From Bacteroidales bacterium (GTDB lineage: Bacteria; Bacteroidota; Bacteroidia; Bacteroidales; UBA932), in assembly GCA_017472115.1 (NCBI GenBank), contig JAFUQW010000113.1, positions 1 to 26,926 of the forward strand: DNA of 26,926 nt, given 5' to 3'. The translations under genes and the position numbers were made by a program. Every line of letters begins with the position of its first letter. The stretch's first letter is position 1. The notes beneath the pieces are model-generated. The model had not been told where the DNA came from. It made no database searches and worked only from the letters and a program-made list of their open reading frames with translations. Below are positions 6,325 through 13,480 of this stretch, in pieces.

Positions 6325-7410
6325 ATGTCAAGGAACTGGCTTTTCGGACTCACTTCACGTGTGATGATGCTTGTGGTGGCAGGACTTCTGATCCTGTCAT
6401 ACATATCCATTGTGATCAATCCCGCCAAGGTCTGGCTCATTTCCGTGGCCGGAATCCTTTTCGTGCCTCTTTCCATAATAAATGTGATCCTCCTGCTTTG
6501 GGCCTTGAAACGCCGCTCGAAGTCATTCATGATCCCGCTCGCCGCCCTCGTTCCGGCATTCTTCTTCGTCGGAAGATATGTCCGGTATGAGACGGACGAA
6601 GAGCGCCGGGAGCGTCAGGAACTGGCAGAAGGCTCCCTTGACATCATGTCCTACAATGTCGGGCGCTTTGCCCTCCATGATGCGGAAGGAGTGTCCGATG
6701 CCGAGGCCTGCGCGGATTCCATATTCGCCTTCATACGTGAGCGGAATCCCGATATCGTCTGCCTTCAGGAGTTCAGGGCAAAGGATCTGAATCGTGTCAA
6801 GTCCTATCTTTCGGCTAAGATGAAGGGCTATAGCGTTGAATACTATCTCTTTCCGTCCAAGGAAGGGGCCTTCGGCAATGTCACCCTCAGCAGGTTGCCT
6901 GTCATGGGGAAGGGCAGGATAAAATTTGATGAAAGCGCCAATCTCGCGATATATACCGATTACGAGCACAACGGCAAGCCTTTCAGGGTATATAACTGTC
7001 ATTTCGAGAGTTACAACATTTCCCCGTCAGGAATAGTCCGGGCTCTTGCCCGTCGCGACAGCACCATTATCGAAGAGACGGGAATCAAGATGAAGCGTTC
7101 CATCACAAGACGTCCCAAGCAGGTTGACAAGGTCTTCTCCGACATCGAGAAATGTCCTGTAGATGCCTTCGTGTGCGGAGACTTCAACGATAATCCGATG
7201 TCATACACCTACTTTCGCATGACCCGCGGACGAAAGGATGCCTTCGTGGAAGCCGGACATGGTTTCGGAGCTACCTATGCCGGTCTGTGGCCTCTGCTCA
7301 GGATTGACTACATACTTCTTCCGGACACATACAGAACCATTACACATGACATTCCGCGTATCAGATTCTCAGATCATTATCCTGTAGTCGCAGAAGTGGC
7401 ACTGAACTGA
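6325..7410 (+). CDS. Membrane-anchored endonuclease/exonuclease/phosphatase (EEP) family protein
   Basis: The 361-aa protein has three N-terminal hydrophobic segments (about 12-32, 37-60 and 68-84), then an EEP domain. EEP motifs are all present: SYNVGRF (metal-binding Asn111), CLQEFR (metal-binding Glu), YNCHFES (His), VCGDFNDNP (Asp and Asn), RIDYIL and the terminal FSDHYPVVAEV (catalytic Asp-His). The basic and acidic linker after the third helix (YETDEERRERQE) suggests the catalytic domain sits on one side of the membrane. The family includes nucleases, phosphoinositide phosphatases and sphingomyelinases, so the substrate cannot be assigned. It is translated just after the rhomboid gene. 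Confidence 0.88.
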   Translation: MSRNWLFGLTSRVMMLVVAGLLILSYISIVINPAKVWLISVAGILFVPLSIINVILLLWALKRRSKSFMIPLAALVPAFFFVGRYVRYETDEERRERQELAEGSLDIMSYNVGRFALHDAEGVSDAEACADSIFAFIRERNPDIVCLQEFRAKDLNRVKSYLSAKMKGYSVEYYLFPSKEGAFGNVTLSRLPVMGKGRIKFDESANLAIYTDYEHNGKPFRVYNCHFESYNISPSGIVRALARRDSTIIEETGIKMKRSITRRPKQVDKVFSDIEKCPVDAFVCGDFNDNPMSYTYFRMTRGRKDAFVEAGHGFGATYAGLWPLLRIDYILLPDTYRTITHDIPRIRFSDHYPVVAEVALN

Positions 7411-7442
7411 AAATCTTCAACCGGACTTTTAATAAACTATAA

Positions 7443-8087
7443 ATGATCATGAAAGAAGCCATTCAGCAAGCCTTGGAAGTCCTCCGCAAGGGAGGAATCA
7501 TCCTCTATCCCACAGATACGGTCTGGGGGCTCGGTTGCGACGCCACGGATCCCACTGCAGTGGCAAAGATATATGAGATCAAGCGTCGCGCCGACAGCAA
7601 GTCCCTCGTCCTGCTCGCCTCGGACATCGACATGATATGCCGCTATGTAAAGGAGATTCCCGTGATGGCGGTTCAGTTGGTGGAGGTGAACGACAAGCCT
7701 ATGACCATCATTTATCCGGGTGCGATAACGGGTCCGTCACCGGCTGTCAGCCCTGCAGCAGATTCCGCTCAAGTGACCGAATTGCCTAAGGCTGACCGCA
7801 ATGCCTTGGCTTTCAACACTGTCGCTGAAGATGGTACTGTAGGCATAAGGATTCCGATGATGGATTTCTGTCAGCAGCTGATTTCCCGTTTCGGCCGTCC
7901 GATAGTATCCACCTCGGCAAACATCTCCGGCGAGCCTACTCCTAAGAATTACTCGGAGATCAGCGACGAGATCCTCTCGGCCGTAGATCATATAGTCGAT
8001 CCCTCCCTCGAACGCGGTTCCACAGGCCGATCCTCATCCATAATCAAGGTCGGTCTCGACTACTCCATCGAGATCATCCGCAAATGA
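7443..8087 (+). CDS. tsaC: L-threonylcarbamoyladenylate synthase (Sua5/YciO/YrdC family)
   Basis: The enzyme makes threonylcarbamoyl-AMP from threonine, bicarbonate and ATP, the first step of tRNA t6A formation. The 214-aa sequence shows GGIILYPTDTVWGLGCDA (nucleotide site), KIYEIKRRADSKSLVLL (the K-R, S pattern), YPGAIT, VGIRIP and the signature STSANISGEPTP (157-168). A stretch of about 25 residues, roughly 97-121 (rich in P, A and S), interrupts the usual spacing between YPG and the VGIRIP strand. There is no Sua5 C-terminal domain. The first ATG is at 7443, and a second at 7449 (MKEAIQQ) is equally possible. YciO paralogues look similar, so the symbol is likely rather than proven. Confidence 0.85.
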   Translation: MIMKEAIQQALEVLRKGGIILYPTDTVWGLGCDATDPTAVAKIYEIKRRADSKSLVLLASDIDMICRYVKEIPVMAVQLVEVNDKPMTIIYPGAITGPSPAVSPAADSAQVTELPKADRNALAFNTVAEDGTVGIRIPMMDFCQQLISRFGRPIVSTSANISGEPTPKNYSEISDEILSAVDHIVDPSLERGSTGRSSSIIKVGLDYSIEIIRK

Positions 8088-8131
8088 TCACGTCCCCGCG
8101 CCCCCGGCTCTCCGTTCCCGCACCCCCCCCC

Positions 8132-8243
8132 GCTGGCGCCCAACCCCCTGATTCTCAGCTGTTTCACTATAATTCGCTGCTGCAATCCGACGGCAGCGAA
8201 TTGTGGTTACATTATTGATACTCAGCAACTTATCCGCCAGTGC
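8132..8243 (+). repeat. Left arm of the RAYT element
   Basis: The outer box GCTGGC (8132-8137) comes just after a run of nine C (8123-8131). The core palindrome at 8171-8202 has a perfect 10-bp stem AATTCGCTGC/GCAGCGAATT around a 12-nt loop. The inner end carries TTGATACTCAGC and GCCAGTGC. Confidence 0.75.
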
Positions 8244-8369
8244 CAAAATATAAAATAAGCAAAAACCCAGAAAATCCCATGGATTAAAAAATTTTTTCGT
8301 CACATTTTTCTTTTTTTTATACTCAACTGTTCAGTAACCCTGTATTTTCGGGCTAAAAAATATCGGGTG

Positions 8370-9311
8370 ATGAAAAAGAGAAGAAGATTCTACAAAGATG
8401 CTGCGACTCATGTCTATCAGCGCGCAGTCAATGGATTCAACATTTTTTATACTATGGAAGACAGGCTGGTGTTCTGCACCGTTTTCAGTCATTTTGCAAA
8501 AAAGTGCGGAATCGATGTCCTGGCCTTGTGTCTTATGGTTGATCATATCCATGTATTGGTTCAGGCAGAAAGCAGAGAGAAGTTGAGTTCTTTTGTTTTG
8601 CTATACACTTCCCTGTATGCCAGACTGTTCAATGCTTCCCGGCATAGGGAGGGACAACTGTTCGTCAAAAGTTTCGGAAGTGCGCCTAAATCAGGTGACA
8701 AAAAGATCAGAACCACAATATCGTACATATTCAATAATCCGGTAGAGAAGGATATATGCCCTCGTGCGGAAGATTATCGTTGGAATTTTCTTGCATACGC
8801 ATCCTCACCTTCTCCTTTCTCGGTCTCTCGGAAAACAGAGAATATGTCCCGGCCGTTGAGGAGGGCAATAGCTGAGGTCAGGAAGTTTTACGGGATGGAT
8901 ATGTATCTGGGCTATAATGTGTTGAGACGCATCTTCCATAAGTTGGCCGCAGATGATAGAGAGAGACTTGCTGATTATGTCATTTCACTATATAATCCCA
9001 TCAGATATGATGTGGTGACTGCTTATTACGGATCTTATGAAGATATGCTTACGGCAGTCAACTCAAATACAGGCAGTGAATATGATCTGAAAGAAGAATA
9101 TAATCCCTATTCGGATTCAATCTATCAGGATATGTCGGACTATCTCCAGTTCGAGTTAAAAATCGATCCCTGGCTTATTCCGTCTATGACGGTCGATGAA
9201 AAAATAAGGGTCGCAGGGCTGCTGAAATCCAGGTTGCCGTTGACCAACAGACAATTGTGCAAGTATCTGCACATGGTACCTGCTGGCGATACCCAAAGCG
9301 CTGGCACTTAA
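8370..9311 (+). CDS. REP-associated tyrosine transposase (RAYT, Y1_Tnp family)
   Basis: The 313-aa protein has an IS200/IS605-like HUH domain at its N-terminus: THVYQRAVNGFNIFY, then LMVDHIHVLVQA with the metal-binding HIH (residues 59-61), then TISYIFNNPVEKDI with the probable catalytic Tyr119. RAYT proteins nick and join single-stranded REP palindromes. The remaining 180 or so residues form a C-terminal extension with an HTH-like end (LTNRQLCKYLHM), possibly for palindrome recognition. I chose the ATG at 8370; a GTG at 8367 is in frame. The stop codon lies inside the right arm, so gene and repeat have evolved together. The frame is intact, so it may still be active. Confidence 0.88.
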   Translation: MKKRRRFYKDAATHVYQRAVNGFNIFYTMEDRLVFCTVFSHFAKKCGIDVLALCLMVDHIHVLVQAESREKLSSFVLLYTSLYARLFNASRHREGQLFVKSFGSAPKSGDKKIRTTISYIFNNPVEKDICPRAEDYRWNFLAYASSPSPFSVSRKTENMSRPLRRAIAEVRKFYGMDMYLGYNVLRRIFHKLAADDRERLADYVISLYNPIRYDVVTAYYGSYEDMLTAVNSNTGSEYDLKEEYNPYSDSIYQDMSDYLQFELKIDPWLIPSMTVDEKIRVAGLLKSRLPLTNRQLCKYLHMVPAGDTQSAGT

Positions 9312-9409
9312 TCCGCTGATTATCAACCATATCGCGGGAATTCGCTGCGGTTGGAGAGCAGCAGCGAATTACTGCTAAGTTGTTGGTGTTCAGGGGGTTG
9401 TCTGCCAGC
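9298..9409 (-). repeat. Right arm of the RAYT element
   Basis: This is an inverted counterpart of the left arm with the same length and the same positions of each box. The core palindrome at 9339-9370 is again 32 bp with a perfect 10-bp stem. The outer GCCAGC is at 9404-9409, and the inner end (9298-9311) encodes the last residues and stop of the transposase. Confidence 0.75.
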
Positions 9410-9417
9410 TAGGGCCA

Positions 9418-10146
9418 TCACAGGTGACGGAAATAGACGGCGGAGACGGCGGTGAGGGCGGCGGTTTCGGTGCGGAGACGGGAATTGCCCAGATGCACGG
9501 GGATGAATCCGTTGGCAAGGGCCAGTTCTGCTTCGGCACGGGAAAAATCGCCTTCAGGACCGATCAGGACCACGATTTCCGTACCTTCAAAGCCGGAGAG
9601 GGCTTCCTTTATGTTGCGGCGTGGCACATTCTCGTCTTCGAAGCAGTAGGCGATCAGTCGAAGGGAGTGACTGCGGTCCCCGCCGTGTGCAAGGATGAAA
9701 TCCCGCACGGACATCGGTTCATGTACTATAGGCACTGCAGCTTTCAGAGACTGCTTGGACGCACTGATCAGGATCTTCTCAAGGCGTGCCGTCTTGAACA
9801 CCCTTCTTTCGGAATGCTCTCCGATTACAGGTGAAATCTCGTCAAGGCCGATCTCGCAGGCCTTTTCGGCAAACCACTCATAGCGGTCGTTATTCTTTGT
9901 CGGGCACACAGCCATGTGCAGCCGGTAGGGATGACCGCCCCAGTCAGGCTCGGATGAAAGGACAGATGCTTCCACTCCCTTGGGACTGTCGGAAATGATG
10001 CGGCAACGATGAAGCCCTCCGCATCCGTCTATGACCGAAATCTCATCGCCGCTGCGGTGCCTGAGCACCTTGATGCAATGTCCGGATTCGTCCTGGTCGA
10101 GACGGCAGATGCCACCGGATATGTCCTGAGAATAGAAAAGTTCCAT
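9418..10146 (-). CDS. rsmE: 16S rRNA (uracil(1498)-N3)-methyltransferase
   Basis: RsmE methylates U1498 of 16S rRNA in the 30S subunit using S-adenosylmethionine. The 242-aa protein has the N-terminal PUA-like region (HCIKVLRHRSGDEISVIDG, 23-41) and the SPOUT domain with KNNDRYEWFAEKACEIG (84-100), IGPEGDFS (195-202) and the knotted SAM-binding loop LGNSRLRTETAA (219-230). Length and motif order are normal. Its 3' end abuts the RAYT element (9 bases). A promoter-like TATATTTG lies about 40 bases upstream of the ATG, within a region shared with the divergent 10324 gene. Confidence 0.95.
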   Translation of the reverse strand: MELFYSQDISGGICRLDQDESGHCIKVLRHRSGDEISVIDGCGGLHRCRIISDSPKGVEASVLSSEPDWGGHPYRLHMAVCPTKNNDRYEWFAEKACEIGLDEISPVIGEHSERRVFKTARLEKILISASKQSLKAAVPIVHEPMSVRDFILAHGGDRSHSLRLIAYCFEDENVPRRNIKEALSGFEGTEIVVLIGPEGDFSRAEAELALANGFIPVHLGNSRLRTETAALTAVSAVYFRHL

Positions 10147-10183
10147 GATCCTTGTAAGTTAGTGCTGCAAACGCAGAAATCAG

Positions 10184-10214
10184 TCTGCAAATATAGTCAA
10201 AATTGCTACTTTTG
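10184..10214 (+). promoter_or_regulatory. Probable promoter for the HGSNAT-like gene
   Basis: TACTTTTG (10207-10214) matches TAnnTTTG, and TCTG (10184-10187) lies 19 bases upstream, one mismatch from TTTG. Transcription would start near 10220, giving a leader of about 104 bases that contains the 12-nt tandem repeat. Confidence 0.45.
10188..10195 (-). promoter_or_regulatory. Probable -7 element for rsmE
   Basis: The minus strand reads TATATTTG, a full TAnnTTTG match, giving a start near 10182 and a leader of about 36 bases. The -33 position (AATG) is poor. It lies in the spacer of the opposing promoter, so the two cannot be occupied together. Confidence 0.45.
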
Positions 10215-10267
10215 CATTAATTAATCCCTCAGTCCCGAGCTGAAGAGGAATCAGACCGATATTGAAG

Positions 10268-10325
10268 GAGAAACTATATCAGAAACTGAATGAGAAACGA
10301 TACCAGAAACTGAAGCCGAAACGAT
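10268..10325 (+). repeat. 12-nt tandem repeat running into a start codon
   Basis: About five 12-nt units follow the pattern (C/G)AGAAAC(T/G)(G/A)A-N2, forming two 24-nt doublets (10268-10291 and 10292-10315) and a partial unit that includes the ATG at 10324. Gain or loss of units would alter the leader length but not the reading frame. Confidence 0.65.
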
Positions 10326-11448
10326 GAAAAAACGCATTTTGTCCTTAGATATACTCAGAGGTCTTACCGTAGCCCTCATGATCGTAGTCAACAATCCCGG
10401 TTCGTGGAGCAATATATTCCCGCCGCTCAGACATGCGGCCTGGGACGGATGCACGCCTACGGACCTGGTTTTCCCGTTTTTCCTGTTCTGCGTCGGAGCT
10501 TCGATAGCTTTTTCCTTAAGCCGGTACGAAAGACTTGATGCAAAGGCGGCCTCAAAGATATTTAAAAGAGGAGCCGGAATCTTCCTTATAGGTCTCGGAC
10601 TTAATGCATTCCCGTTCTTTCCGCTCCGGCCTGATCCGGAACTCTCAGCGTGGCAGAACTGGACCAGATGGCTCTCTGATATCAGAATATTCGGCATCCT
10701 GCAGAGAATAGCCCTCTGTTATATTGCAGCAGCTGTCATGACCCTGTGGCTCAGGAAGGAACCGAAAAAGATCATCATCGCCATGGCATCCCTATGCGCA
10801 GTACATGTGGCGTCACTTCTGGTATTTGCCGGTCCTGAAGGAGCTTTCACCCTTGAGGGGTGTGCGGCACGAAGACTGGATGAGGCCCTCTTCGGGGCAT
10901 CGCACCTGTATGACGGCTATCGCTACGCTGACGGCACCAGGGCTGCATTCGATCCGGAAGGCCTTCTCGGAGTGCTCACAGGCACATGCACGGCCTTGAC
11001 CGGATACCTTGCCGGCCGGATCCTGCGCCGCAGTGATGAAATCCCGTTGAAAATCGCGAGGCTCTACACATGGGCGGCAGTATCACTTGCCCTTTCGCAG
11101 ATCCTCAGCATCTGGATTCCGGTCAACAAACCCCTCTGGTCGGTATCTTATGTGTTCTATACATCCGGGTGGGCGATGTTTGTGCTGGCCTTCATAACCT
11201 GGATGACAGATGTCAAAGGATGGGTCAGACCGTTCACTCCTCTGCGTGCATTCGGTATGAATCCGCTGGCAATATATTCGTTATCAACGCTTATAGCCAT
11301 AATTCTCGGAAGCATCATCGGGTGGAATTACAGTGCCGTATTCGGCACGAATGAATGGATGTCACTCTTTTATGCCCTTCTTTTCATGCTTTTCCATCTG
11401 GGTGTGGCCATGATTCTCTATAAAAAGAATATTGTCATAAAACTCTGA
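10324..11448 (+). CDS. Multipass membrane acyltransferase, HGSNAT/DUF5009-like
   Basis: The 374-aa protein has about ten hydrophobic helices. Its N-terminus shows the pattern of the heparan-alpha-glucosaminide N-acetyltransferase family: SLDILRGLTVALMIVVNNPG, LRHAAWDGCTPTDLVFPFFLFCVGASIAFS, with the putative catalytic His37. Members transfer acetyl groups from cytoplasmic acetyl-CoA to amino sugars across a membrane; bacterial relatives are mostly uncharacterised and often sit near glycan-use genes. No such neighbours occur here, so the acceptor is unknown. An in-frame TGA lies in the repeat-rich leader, so the ATG at 10324 is a sound start. The phosphodiesterase gene begins 5 bases after its stop, indicating an operon. 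Confidence 0.8.
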   Translation: MKKRILSLDILRGLTVALMIVVNNPGSWSNIFPPLRHAAWDGCTPTDLVFPFFLFCVGASIAFSLSRYERLDAKAASKIFKRGAGIFLIGLGLNAFPFFPLRPDPELSAWQNWTRWLSDIRIFGILQRIALCYIAAAVMTLWLRKEPKKIIIAMASLCAVHVASLLVFAGPEGAFTLEGCAARRLDEALFGASHLYDGYRYADGTRAAFDPEGLLGVLTGTCTALTGYLAGRILRRSDEIPLKIARLYTWAAVSLALSQILSIWIPVNKPLWSVSYVFYTSGWAMFVLAFITWMTDVKGWVRPFTPLRAFGMNPLAIYSLSTLIAIILGSIIGWNYSAVFGTNEWMSLFYALLFMLFHLGVAMILYKKNIVIKL

Positions 11449-11453
11449 CGGAC

Positions 11454-11945
11454 ATGTATATAGGCTTGATTTCCGATACTCACGGCGTTTTCGATGCGCC
11501 ATTCCGTGAATTCTTCGAGCCGGTCGATGAGATCTGGCATGCCGGTGATTTCGGAGGAGGCCTTGAGCTGGCAGAACAGATCGCTCGGTTCAAGCCTCTG
11601 AAAGGCGTGGCAGGCAACTGCGACAACCACAGTCTCCGCTTCATCCACCCTCTCCACCGCGTTTTCGAATGCGAGGGACTGAAGGTGCTGATGACCCATA
11701 TCGGCGGCTATCCGGGCAGGTACGACGCACGCGCCCGACAGCTCATCGACCTCCATCGTCCGGATATATTCGTCTGCGGGCATTCCCATATCCTCAAAAT
11801 CATGCGTGACGACAAAAGGAACATGATGACGATCAATCCAGGAGCAGCCGGAATCCAGGGCTTCCATATAGTCCGCACCGCCCTCAGGTTCAAGATCGAG
11901 CAGGGACGTATCCACAGCATGGAGGTATTCGAACTGGACCGGTGA
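11454..11945 (+). CDS. YfcE/MJ0936-type metallophosphoesterase
   Basis: The 163-aa protein is a compact calcineurin-like phosphoesterase. The metal and catalytic motifs are all present: ISDTHG (Asp8, His10), HAGDF (Asp32), AGNCDN (Asn55 and Asp57), THIGG (His82), and CGHSH (His110, His112) followed by NPGA. The family hydrolyses phosphodiesters in vitro with two divalent metal ions, and the natural substrate is usually unknown. It has no signal peptide and should be cytoplasmic. It starts 5 bases after the HGSNAT-like gene and is likely co-transcribed with it. Confidence 0.92.
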   Translation: MYIGLISDTHGVFDAPFREFFEPVDEIWHAGDFGGGLELAEQIARFKPLKGVAGNCDNHSLRFIHPLHRVFECEGLKVLMTHIGGYPGRYDARARQLIDLHRPDIFVCGHSHILKIMRDDKRNMMTINPGAAGIQGFHIVRTALRFKIEQGRIHSMEVFELDR

Positions 11946-12030
11946 GTTTGAGAAATATGACATAAGGGTGAAAAAATGTGACATTCGGTAAAATTCTCAT
12001 ATTCAGAGAACAATAGCAGATGTTTTTCTC

Positions 12031-12038
12031 TATCTTTG
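12031..12038 (+). promoter_or_regulatory. Probable -7 element for radA
   Basis: TATCTTTG matches TAnnTTTG 53 bases upstream of the radA ATG. The -33 position (GAAC) does not match TTTG. The leader also contains a small GCAGA/TCTGC hairpin at 12052-12064. Confidence 0.45.
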
Positions 12039-12091
12039 TAAATTAAAAACTGCAGATTCTCTGCGGCATAAAACGGACAGACACTAACTGA

Positions 12092-13471
12092 ATGGCAGCA
12101 TCTAAGTCAAAGAGCGTATGGTTCTGCAAGGCCTGCGGCAACGAAAGTCCCAAATGGATGGGGCGTTGCCCTGCGTGCGGAGAGTGGAACACGATGGTAG
12201 AGGAGACTGTCGTGACGGGAAAGAAGCAGGAATCGAGACATATGTCTGTTCCCGGCTCGGGGCATAAGCCGATGCCGCTTGCCCATATAGATTCTTCGGT
12301 AGAAAATCGCATGACCCTCAACAACGGTGAAGTTGACCGTGTCCTCGGCGGGGGACTGGTCGAAGGTTCGTTAGTGCTTATCGGCGGAGAGCCCGGCATC
12401 GGAAAGTCAACCCTGTCCCTTCAGATTCCGCTTCATTGCCCTCGACTCAAGACTCTCTATGTCACGGGTGAGGAAAGTGCAAAGCAGGTCAAGCTCAGGG
12501 CGGCAAGAATAGGTGGCGATGATTCCAACTGCTTGATATACAGCGAGACGCTGATGGAGAACATCATGGCTGAAGCAAGGGATATCATGCCTGACCTCAT
12601 GGTGGTTGATTCGGTCCAGACCATGTATTCGCAGTATGTCGAGTCATCTCCGGGCTCTGTGACCCAGATCAAGGAGACTGCCGCCATGCTGCTCAGATTC
12701 GCAAAGGAGACAGGCATTCCCGTAATCCTCATCGGTCATATAACGAAGGAGGGAAGCATAGCCGGTCCGAAGATTCTGGAGCATATCGTCGATGTCGTTC
12801 TGCAGTTCGAGGGGGACAACAGGGGAGCCTACCGCATTCTCAGAAGCATAAAGAACCGTTTCGGATCCACGTCCGAGCTTGCTGTGTTCGAGATGACGGG
12901 AAAAGGGCTCCGTGAAGTGAGCAATCCCTCCGAAATGCTCATCCCGATGCACGAGGAGGGCCTGAGCGGCGTGGCCGTGAGCGCAATGCTCGACGGTACG
13001 AGACCTTTTCTGATAGAGGTGCAGGCACTTGTAAGTACGGCGGCATACGGTACTCCTCAGCGTAGCGCCACAGGATTTGACGTGCGTCGTCTGAACATGT
13101 TGCTTGCCGTGCTGGAGAAACGTGCGGGATTCAGGCTCGGCGTCAAGGACGTGTTCCTGAACATGGCAGGAGGATTGAAGGTGAACGACCCGGCATGTGA
13201 CCTGGCCATAGTTGCCGCTGTGTTGTCGTCTAACTTCGATTTTTCCGTTCCTTCCGATGTATGTTTCGCAGGCGAGGTGGGACTGAGCGGAGAAATCAGG
13301 CCGGTAGCTCAGACAGACAGGCGCATAATCGAGGCCGCAAGACTCGGCTTCAGGAAGATATATGTCTCGGCCTTCAGCAGTCTCGAAGGAGTTGAAACGA
13401 AGAATATCGAAGTGGTCAAGGTTGCCGATGTTCCGGCTCTCTGCCGCTCTCTTTTTAAAGGAAATCAATAA
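12092..13471 (+). CDS. radA: DNA repair protein RadA (Sms)
   Basis: RadA is a hexameric RecA-like helicase that promotes branch migration during recombination. The 459-aa sequence has the N-terminal C4 zinc finger (FCKACG...RCPACG, Cys12, 15, 26, 29), Walker A GEPGIGKST (99-107), the RadA-specific KNRFGST (about 254-260) and the Lon-like C-terminal domain (AAYGTPQRSATGFDVRRL, VFLNMAGGLKVNDPACDLA, FAGEVGLSGEIRPV). Length and domain order are those of the family. The next gene, the giant lipoprotein, starts 9 bases after its stop, so radA transcription probably feeds into that pair. Confidence 0.96.
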   Translation: MAASKSKSVWFCKACGNESPKWMGRCPACGEWNTMVEETVVTGKKQESRHMSVPGSGHKPMPLAHIDSSVENRMTLNNGEVDRVLGGGLVEGSLVLIGGEPGIGKSTLSLQIPLHCPRLKTLYVTGEESAKQVKLRAARIGGDDSNCLIYSETLMENIMAEARDIMPDLMVVDSVQTMYSQYVESSPGSVTQIKETAAMLLRFAKETGIPVILIGHITKEGSIAGPKILEHIVDVVLQFEGDNRGAYRILRSIKNRFGSTSELAVFEMTGKGLREVSNPSEMLIPMHEEGLSGVAVSAMLDGTRPFLIEVQALVSTAAYGTPQRSATGFDVRRLNMLLAVLEKRAGFRLGVKDVFLNMAGGLKVNDPACDLAIVAAVLSSNFDFSVPSDVCFAGEVGLSGEIRPVAQTDRRIIEAARLGFRKIYVSAFSSLEGVETKNIEVVKVADVPALCRSLFKGNQ

Positions 13472-13480
13472 TCATGTATT

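Larger units (their letters stand above)
8132..9409 (+). mobile_element. RAYT element: Y1 transposase gene between symmetric palindromic arms
   Basis: A single transposase gene (8370-9311) is flanked by two 112-bp arms in inverted orientation (8132-8243 and 9298-9409). Aligned without gaps, the arms agree at 77 of 112 positions by hand count. Conserved boxes in order from the outside are GCTGGC, CAACCCCCTGA, a 32-bp palindrome AATTCGCTGC...GCAGCGAATT, TTGATAnTCAGC, TTA and GCCAG. Each arm also begins GCTGGC and ends GCCAG, so it is itself partly palindromic. The element occupies the gap between the convergent 3' ends of tsaC (45 bases away) and rsmE (9 bases away), a usual site for REP-type sequences. 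Confidence 0.75.

Noticed and set aside
8286..8297. AAAAAATTTTTT as tsaC terminator
   Set aside because: A pure A/T palindrome with no GC stem; too weak to call.
10251..10697. 148-aa minus-strand frame over the start of the HGSNAT-like gene
   Set aside because: It is antisense to a membrane protein with clear family motifs, and its end is just the 12-nt repeat translated.
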